Assembly: GCA_044507975.1 (NCBI GenBank)
Contig: JBIQIQ010000083.1
Location: forward strand, 1 to 10,220
DNA length: 10,220 nt
Origin: DASRWD01 sp044507975
GTDB taxonomy: Bacteria; Deinococcota; Deinococci; Deinococcales; Trueperaceae
Direction of reading: 5' to 3'
The translations under genes and the position numbers were made by a program. Below, one piece after another: positions 6,397-10,220 of the stretch. Below the pieces are notes generated by a model that searched no databases, had not been told where the DNA came from, and was given only the letters and a program-made list of their open reading frames with translations. The first letter of the stretch is position 1. Every line of letters begins with the position of its first letter.

Positions 6397-6443
6397 GGGA
6401 CGATTGTCCCTACCGGCTCGGAGCCGTTCGGGACGAACGTCCC
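6397..6443. promoter_or_regulatory. Paired GGGAC-N4-GTCCC palindromes upstream of coxB
   Basis: Box 1 (6397-6410) is GGGAC-GATT-GTCCC and box 2 (6430-6443) is GGGAC-GAAC-GTCCC; their centres are 33 bp apart, about three helical turns. Between them is a 6-bp palindrome, CGGCTC-G-GAGCCG (6414-6426). Box 2 overlaps another inverted repeat, CGTTCG-GGA-CGAACG (6425-6439). The boxes sit about 70 and 103 bp upstream of the predicted coxB start site, suitable for an activator or repressor. They resemble the DosR/NarL-type response-regulator sites of the form TTSGGGACTWWAGTCCCSAA; box 2 starts TTCGGGAC. They could instead be a dispersed intergenic repeat, or help end comM transcription. Confidence 0.5.
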
Positions 6444-6490
6444 TGGTCAGGAACGTGCCGTAGGGGCCGAGATATATGGCACTTCGCCTG

Positions 6491-6499
6491 TGCTAGATT
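6491..6499 (+). promoter_or_regulatory. Extended -10 promoter of the cox operon (TGCTAGATT)
   Basis: TG-C-TAGATT is an extended -10 element with four matches to TATAAT and the TG extension. It differs from the asd promoter string by one base. No -35 hexamer is seen at 16-18 bp; an AT-rich patch (GATATAT, 6471-6477) lies there instead. The transcript would start near 6506 with a leader of about 57 nt. Confidence 0.5.
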
Positions 6500-6517
6500 G
6501 ACCGAGTTAGTTGAAGG

Positions 6518-6557
6518 GGGCGCCGTCTTCGAGCCCTCTACGAAGCGCCCTAGGAGG
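6518..6557 (+). promoter_or_regulatory. coxB leader hairpin abutting a strong Shine-Dalgarno
   Basis: GGGCGC (6518-6523) pairs with GCGCCC (6545-6550), and inside it TTCG (6528-6531) pairs with CGAA (6541-6544). The result is a 10-bp stem with a 4-nt one-sided bulge and a 9-nt loop. AGGAGG (6552-6557) begins one base after the stem and lies 5 nt before the GTG start of coxB. The hairpin could protect the 5' end or tune ribosome access; it lacks a T-run and is not a terminator. Confidence 0.5.
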
Positions 6558-6562
6558 GAAAC

Positions 6563-7672
6563 GTGCGTATAGGCTGGTTGTGGCGGGCCCTGCCCGTCGC
6601 AGTTCTGACGTCAGTGCTGACCGGATGCTCGCTGGTAGACGAGCAGTCCGTGTTCGCACCGGTCGGACCCGTCGCCCAGGAACAGCTGGACCTGTTCATG
6701 TGGACCTGGTACCTCAGCATCCCGGTGATGCTGCTGGTGGGCGGTGTCTTGGTCTACGTCGTCGTGCGCTACCGCAGGCGCAAGGGCGACGACTCGATCC
6801 CGGGTCAGACGCACGGGAACGTGCTGCTCGAGGTGGTCTGGACCACCATCCCGGTCATCATCGTCATCCTCGTCGCCGTCCCGACCGTGCGTACGATCTT
6901 CCGAACGCAGAGCTTCGTCGAGGCCGCCGGCAGCGACGTCGCCGTGACGGTGACCGGCCACCAGTGGTGGTGGAGGTTCGACTACCCGGAGCACGGCATC
7001 ACGACCGCGAACGAGCTCCACGTGCCAGTGGGCGCGCGGGTCGTGCTCGACCTCCAGACGGCCGACGTCCTGCACGCGTTCTGGGCGCCACGCCTCGGCG
7101 GCAAGGTCGACCTGATCCCCCATCAGGACAACCAGCTCTGGCTGCAGGCCGACGAGCCGGGCGTCTTCTACGGTCAGTGCGCCGAGCTGTGCCTGGGCGC
7201 GCACGCCTACATGCGCTTCCGCGTGGTCGTCGAGCCGCTCGAGGAGTTCGAGAGGTGGGTCGCCTCGTTCCAGGAGCCGACCATCCAGACGGTGTCGAGC
7301 GATCCTCTCGTCCAGCAGGGTCGTACCCTGCTCGCCCAGAAGGGCTGCATCGGCTGCCACGCCGTGGACAACTACGCCGAGGGCGTCTCCTACGGCCAGG
7401 ACCGCTACCCCGACCTCACGAACTTCGGTCAGCGCCTGACCGTCGGGGCCGGCGTGCTCGACGCCACGCTCGAGAACGTCACGCGGTGGATCATGGACCC
7501 GCAGTCCGTGAAGCCAGGCAACTACATGCCCACGCTGTGGGCCGAGGACGACCCGAACCGCGAGGAGGAGGCGAGGGCCATCGCCGCCTACCTGCTCAGC
7601 CTGGGCGCCGAGCCCGGCCAGGTTGCCGACGCGGGGGCCGCGCTCGCCCTGGGCGGGGCGGGAGGTAACTGA
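6563..7672 (+). CDS. coxB: Cytochrome c oxidase subunit II with fused cytochrome c domain (caa3 type)
   Basis: Subunit II accepts electrons and passes them through its CuA centre to heme a in CoxA. The 369-residue precursor has a lipoprotein signal with lipobox LTGC (Cys22). Two membrane helices follow (about 46-68 and 87-109), then the aromatic HQWWWRFDYP segment (133-142). The CuA ligands are His171 in VLHAFWAP and the C-x-E-x-C-x3-H-x2-M set: Cys206, Glu208, Cys210, His214 and Met217. A C-terminal class I cytochrome c domain (about 247-348) has CIGCH at 262-266 and a probable distal Met322 in NYMPTL. The fused cytochrome marks a caa3 enzyme that can take electrons directly. GTG is the start, with AGGAGG 5 nt before it. 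The stop overlaps the coxA start by one base (TGATG). The last 18 or so residues form an Ala/Gly tail. Confidence 0.97.
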   Translation: MRIGWLWRALPVAVLTSVLTGCSLVDEQSVFAPVGPVAQEQLDLFMWTWYLSIPVMLLVGGVLVYVVVRYRRRKGDDSIPGQTHGNVLLEVVWTTIPVIIVILVAVPTVRTIFRTQSFVEAAGSDVAVTVTGHQWWWRFDYPEHGITTANELHVPVGARVVLDLQTADVLHAFWAPRLGGKVDLIPHQDNQLWLQADEPGVFYGQCAELCLGAHAYMRFRVVVEPLEEFERWVASFQEPTIQTVSSDPLVQQGRTLLAQKGCIGCHAVDNYAEGVSYGQDRYPDLTNFGQRLTVGAGVLDATLENVTRWIMDPQSVKPGNYMPTLWAEDDPNREEEARAIAAYLLSLGAEPGQVADAGAALALGGAGGN

Positions 7673-9558
7673 TGGCCGCTTCCACCAACGTCGCCCAGCC
7701 GGGCCTGTTCGTCCGGCCGTTCAAGCGCACCGGGCTGTGGAGCTGGCTCACGACCGTCGACCACAAGAAGCTCGGCATCATGTACATCGTCTCGAGCTTC
7801 CTGTTCCTGGGGCTCGCCAGCATCGAGGCGTTCATCATGCGTCTCCAGCTGATGAGGCCCGGTCAGCAGCTCGTCTCGCCCGACTTCTTCAACCAGATGT
7901 TCACGATGCACGGCCTGACGATGGTGTTCCTCGCCATCATGCCGCTGGGCATCGGCTTCGCGAACTACTTCGTCCCGCTGATGATCGGGGCGCGCGACCT
8001 CGCCTTCCCGCGCATGAACGCCTTCGGGTACTGGGTCTACTCGCTCGGCGGCCTGATGATCTACACCAGCTTCTTCCTCGGAGGCGCCCCCGACGTCGGC
8101 TGGACGGGCTACGCGCCCAACACCAGCCTGTCGGCCAACCCGGGCCTCGGCGTCGACTTCTACGCCTTCGGCCTGTTCATCAGCGGGATCGGCACGACCA
8201 TCACGGCGATGAACCTGATCGTGACCATCGTCAACATGCGGGCTCCTGGCATGACCTTCATGCGCATGCCGGTGTTCGTCTGGATGATCCTGATCATGTC
8301 GTTCATGGTCATCTTCGCGTTCCCGCCGCTGACGATCGCGTTCCTGCAGATCATCATCGACCGCACCTTCGGGGCGCTCTTCTACGTGCCGGCGGCCGGT
8401 GCCCTGCCCATCTTGTGGCAGCACCTGTTCTGGATCTTCGGTCACCCGGAGGTCTACATCATCATCCTGCCGGCCTTCGGCCTGATCTCGGAGATGATCC
8501 CGACCTTCTCCCGCAAGCCGATCTTCGGCTACCCGGTCATGATCCTGGCGAGCATCCTCATCGCCTTCATGGGCTTCGCGGTCTGGACGCACCACATGTT
8601 CACCACGGGCCTCGGCCCCGTCGTGAACACCGCGTTCTCCCTGACCTCGTTCATCATCGGCATCCCGACCGGCGTGAAGATCTTCAACTGGCTGGGCACC
8701 CTGTGGGGCGGCAACATCCGCTTCACTACCTCGCTGATGTACTGCCTGGCGTTCATCGTCACGTTCACGCTGGGCGGCATCACCGGGATCATGGTCGCCA
8801 TGCCCCCGTTCGACAACCAGGTCCACGACACGTACTTCATCGTCGCGCACTTCCACTACGTGATGGGCGGCGGCGCGCTCCTGACCTTCCTGGGCGCCGT
8901 CTACTACTGGTTCCCGAAGATGACCGGCAAGCTGCTCGACGAGCGCTTGGGCAAGGTCGCCTTCTGGTTCATCGTGCTGGGCTTCCACACGATCTTCTTC
9001 CCGCAGCACCTCGCGGGGCTCATGGGCATGCCGCGCCGCATCCAGACCTACCCCGCCGGCATCGGCCTCGAGCTCTGGAACTTCATGTCGACGTTCGGCA
9101 CGTTCATCATGGGCATCGGCCTGGTGATCTTCCTGGTCAACGTCATCGCCGGGTTCCGCTCTGGCAAGCCCGCCGGCAACGACCCGTGGGACGCCCGCAC
9201 GCTCGAGTGGGCCACGACCTCGCCGCCCCCGTACTACAACTTCGCCTCGCAGCCGGTCGTCAACTCGCTCGACGCGTACTGGGCCTACAAGCACCCTGAG
9301 ACGCTCGACGTCGAGCCGATCGACCCGCGCACCGCCGGACAGCCGTACGACGCGCACGGCATCCACGTGCCCGGCCAGTCGTGGTACCCGATCCTCGCGT
9401 CCCTCGCCATCGTCATCGGCGCCTACGGCTTGATGTACGACAACTGGATCCTGGCCATCGTGAGCGGGTTCTTCTTCATCTTCACGATCTTCGGCTGGGC
9501 GTTCGAAGGGGTGGGCGGTCACCACGTGCACCCTGAGCTCGAAGGAGAAGCAGCATGA
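7672..9558 (+). CDS. coxA: Cytochrome c oxidase subunit I (A1-type heme-copper oxidase)
   Basis: The catalytic subunit reduces O2 to water and pumps protons in the cytoplasmic membrane. The 628-residue product has heme a ligands His80 (MHG) and His395, the heme a3 ligand His393 (AHFHY), CuB ligands His258, His307 and His308, and the cross-linking Tyr262 of HPEVY. Glu260 in GHPEVY places it in the A1 type rather than the A2 type, where YS replaces the glutamate. D-channel residues Asp109 and Asn116 (ARDLAFPRMN) and K-channel Lys336 (PTGVKIF) are present, so proton pumping is expected. Twelve core helices end near 495. A hydrophilic linker (about 497-570) and two extra C-terminal helices (about 572-589 and 591-611) then follow, ending in a His-containing tail (GGHHVHPELE). 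GGAGG (7661-7665) inside coxB lies 6 nt before the ATG, which overlaps the coxB stop. Confidence 0.98.
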   Translation: MAASTNVAQPGLFVRPFKRTGLWSWLTTVDHKKLGIMYIVSSFLFLGLASIEAFIMRLQLMRPGQQLVSPDFFNQMFTMHGLTMVFLAIMPLGIGFANYFVPLMIGARDLAFPRMNAFGYWVYSLGGLMIYTSFFLGGAPDVGWTGYAPNTSLSANPGLGVDFYAFGLFISGIGTTITAMNLIVTIVNMRAPGMTFMRMPVFVWMILIMSFMVIFAFPPLTIAFLQIIIDRTFGALFYVPAAGALPILWQHLFWIFGHPEVYIIILPAFGLISEMIPTFSRKPIFGYPVMILASILIAFMGFAVWTHHMFTTGLGPVVNTAFSLTSFIIGIPTGVKIFNWLGTLWGGNIRFTTSLMYCLAFIVTFTLGGITGIMVAMPPFDNQVHDTYFIVAHFHYVMGGGALLTFLGAVYYWFPKMTGKLLDERLGKVAFWFIVLGFHTIFFPQHLAGLMGMPRRIQTYPAGIGLELWNFMSTFGTFIMGIGLVIFLVNVIAGFRSGKPAGNDPWDARTLEWATTSPPPYYNFASQPVVNSLDAYWAYKHPETLDVEPIDPRTAGQPYDAHGIHVPGQSWYPILASLAIVIGAYGLMYDNWILAIVSGFFFIFTIFGWAFEGVGGHHVHPELEGEAA

Positions 9559-10214
9559 GCGTGCGGGTCGCCGACCCCAACTCCGTGCAGACCGTCGATG
9601 GCGCCCCCGGGCAGCCCGGCTCACGGGGCATGATGACGGCGCTGGGCTGGCGCAGCACGCGCCTCCCCGACGTCAAGCTCCTGATGTGGGTCTTCCTGGC
9701 GTCCGACTGCATGATGTTCGGCGCCCTCATCGGGACCTACCTCGCCTACCACAACCGCAGCCTCGTCGGCCCCTTCCCGACCGACGTCTTCGACATCCCC
9801 CTGACGACCGTCAGCTCGTTCGTGCTGCTGGTCTCGAGCTTCCTGATGGTGCTCGCCCTCCACTCGCTGAGGGTGAACGACATCCCGAAGTTCCGCCTGT
9901 GGACGTTCGGCGTGGCGCTGTTCGGCTCGATATTCCTCGGGTTCCAGGTCTACGAGTTCGTGCACTTCGTCAACATGGGTCTCTCGATCCACACCAACCT
10001 CTTCGGCACGACGTTCTTCATCCTGACCGGCACGCACGGCATACACGTCGCGGTTGGCGTGCTGTGGCTGCTCGGGTTCCTGATCCAGTCCTACGTCAGG
10101 CCCACGACCAGCAAGGACGCGGTCTACCTGGAGATCGCGGGCCTCTACTGGCACTTCGTCGACATCGTCTGGATCGTGATCTTCACGGTCGTCTACCTCG
10201 TCGAGTTCGTGTGA
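9555..10214 (+). CDS. coxC: Cytochrome c oxidase subunit III (short, five-helix form)
   Basis: Subunit III stabilises the oxidase core and supports sustained turnover; it carries no metals. The 219-residue protein is the short form lacking the first two helices of the mitochondrial type. Predicted helices are at about 41-65, 83-104, 114-137, 148-178 and 195-217. Conserved points are ASDCMMFGALIGTYLAY (49-65), FQVYEF (130-135), the TGTHGIHVAVG segment (158-168) and LYWHFVDIVWIVIF (197-210). The first 38 or so residues are hydrophilic. The ATG overlaps the coxA stop as ATGA, with GGAG (9544-9547) 7 nt upstream, so coxB, coxA and coxC are one overlapping operon. The window ends 6 nt after the stop, so a small subunit IV gene, common next in such operons, would lie outside. 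Confidence 0.96.
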   Translation: MSVRVADPNSVQTVDGAPGQPGSRGMMTALGWRSTRLPDVKLLMWVFLASDCMMFGALIGTYLAYHNRSLVGPFPTDVFDIPLTTVSSFVLLVSSFLMVLALHSLRVNDIPKFRLWTFGVALFGSIFLGFQVYEFVHFVNMGLSIHTNLFGTTFFILTGTHGIHVAVGVLWLLGFLIQSYVRPTTSKDAVYLEIAGLYWHFVDIVWIVIFTVVYLVEFV

Positions 10215-10220
10215 GCCGGG

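Noticed and set aside
3988..6501. 837-codon plus-strand open frame across the lipoprotein and comM genes
   Set aside because: It is Arg/Ala/Gly/Pro-rich, has no domain, and runs antisense to the lipoprotein and out of frame with comM, whose motifs are intact in another frame.
7588..9624. 678-codon minus-strand open frame opposite coxA
   Set aside because: Its predicted product is a low-complexity Asp/Glu/Arg/His/Val-rich string typical of the antisense of GC-rich coding DNA. The plus strand encodes coxA with all ligands in place.
1..10220. CRISPR arrays, insertion sequences, tRNA or rRNA genes, phage or defence genes
   Set aside because: No regularly spaced repeats, transposase motifs, tRNA cloverleaf or RNA-gene signatures were seen; the window is densely filled with house-keeping and respiratory genes.

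Overview
This is an ordinary chromosomal segment of a GC-rich, aerobic bacterium. The best guess is a Deinococcota member close to Truepera/Trueperaceae, inferred from the Thermus-like aspartate-semialdehyde dehydrogenase, a separate hisZ (which accompanies short-form HisG and argues against most Actinobacteria), and a caa3-type oxidase. It is also suggested by TANNNT boxes placed 6-7 nt before start codons that lack a Shine-Dalgarno sequence, a pattern known from leaderless genes in Deinococcus. The taxonomy is inference from the sequence alone. No mobile element, CRISPR array, tRNA or rRNA was seen.

Layout. (1) Positions 1-1824, minus strand: a tightly coupled set proB -> four-helix DUF4345-like membrane protein -> hisZ (cut by the window edge), with 4-nt ATGA and GTGA overlaps. 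(2) Positions 1825-1914: a compact divergent promoter region between proB and asd. (3) Positions 1915-3894, plus strand: asd, then a DegV-family fatty-acid-binding protein gene. A perfect 11-bp hairpin terminator separates these from (4) a convergent minus-strand gene (3997-4701) for an unrecognised lipoprotein. (5) From 4904, plus strand: comM (YifB), a AAA+ helicase linked to natural transformation. (6) Positions 6389-6562: a structured regulatory region with two near-identical GGGAC-N4-GTCCC palindromes 33 bp apart, an extended -10 promoter and a leader hairpin abutting the Shine-Dalgarno. (7) Positions 6563-10214: coxB-coxA-coxC, an overlapping operon for a caa3-type cytochrome c oxidase.

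How the parts work together. proB, asd and hisZ serve proline, aspartate-family and histidine synthesis. The cox operon encodes a terminal oxidase in which electrons pass from the cytochrome c domain fused to CoxB, through CuA, to heme a and the heme a3/CuB centre in CoxA. All key metal ligands and both proton-channel signatures are present. No gene here forms an evident new system. The most interesting signals are non-coding: the paired palindromes before coxB, the shared promoter and leader design of asd and coxB, and probable leaderless starts of proB and comM.
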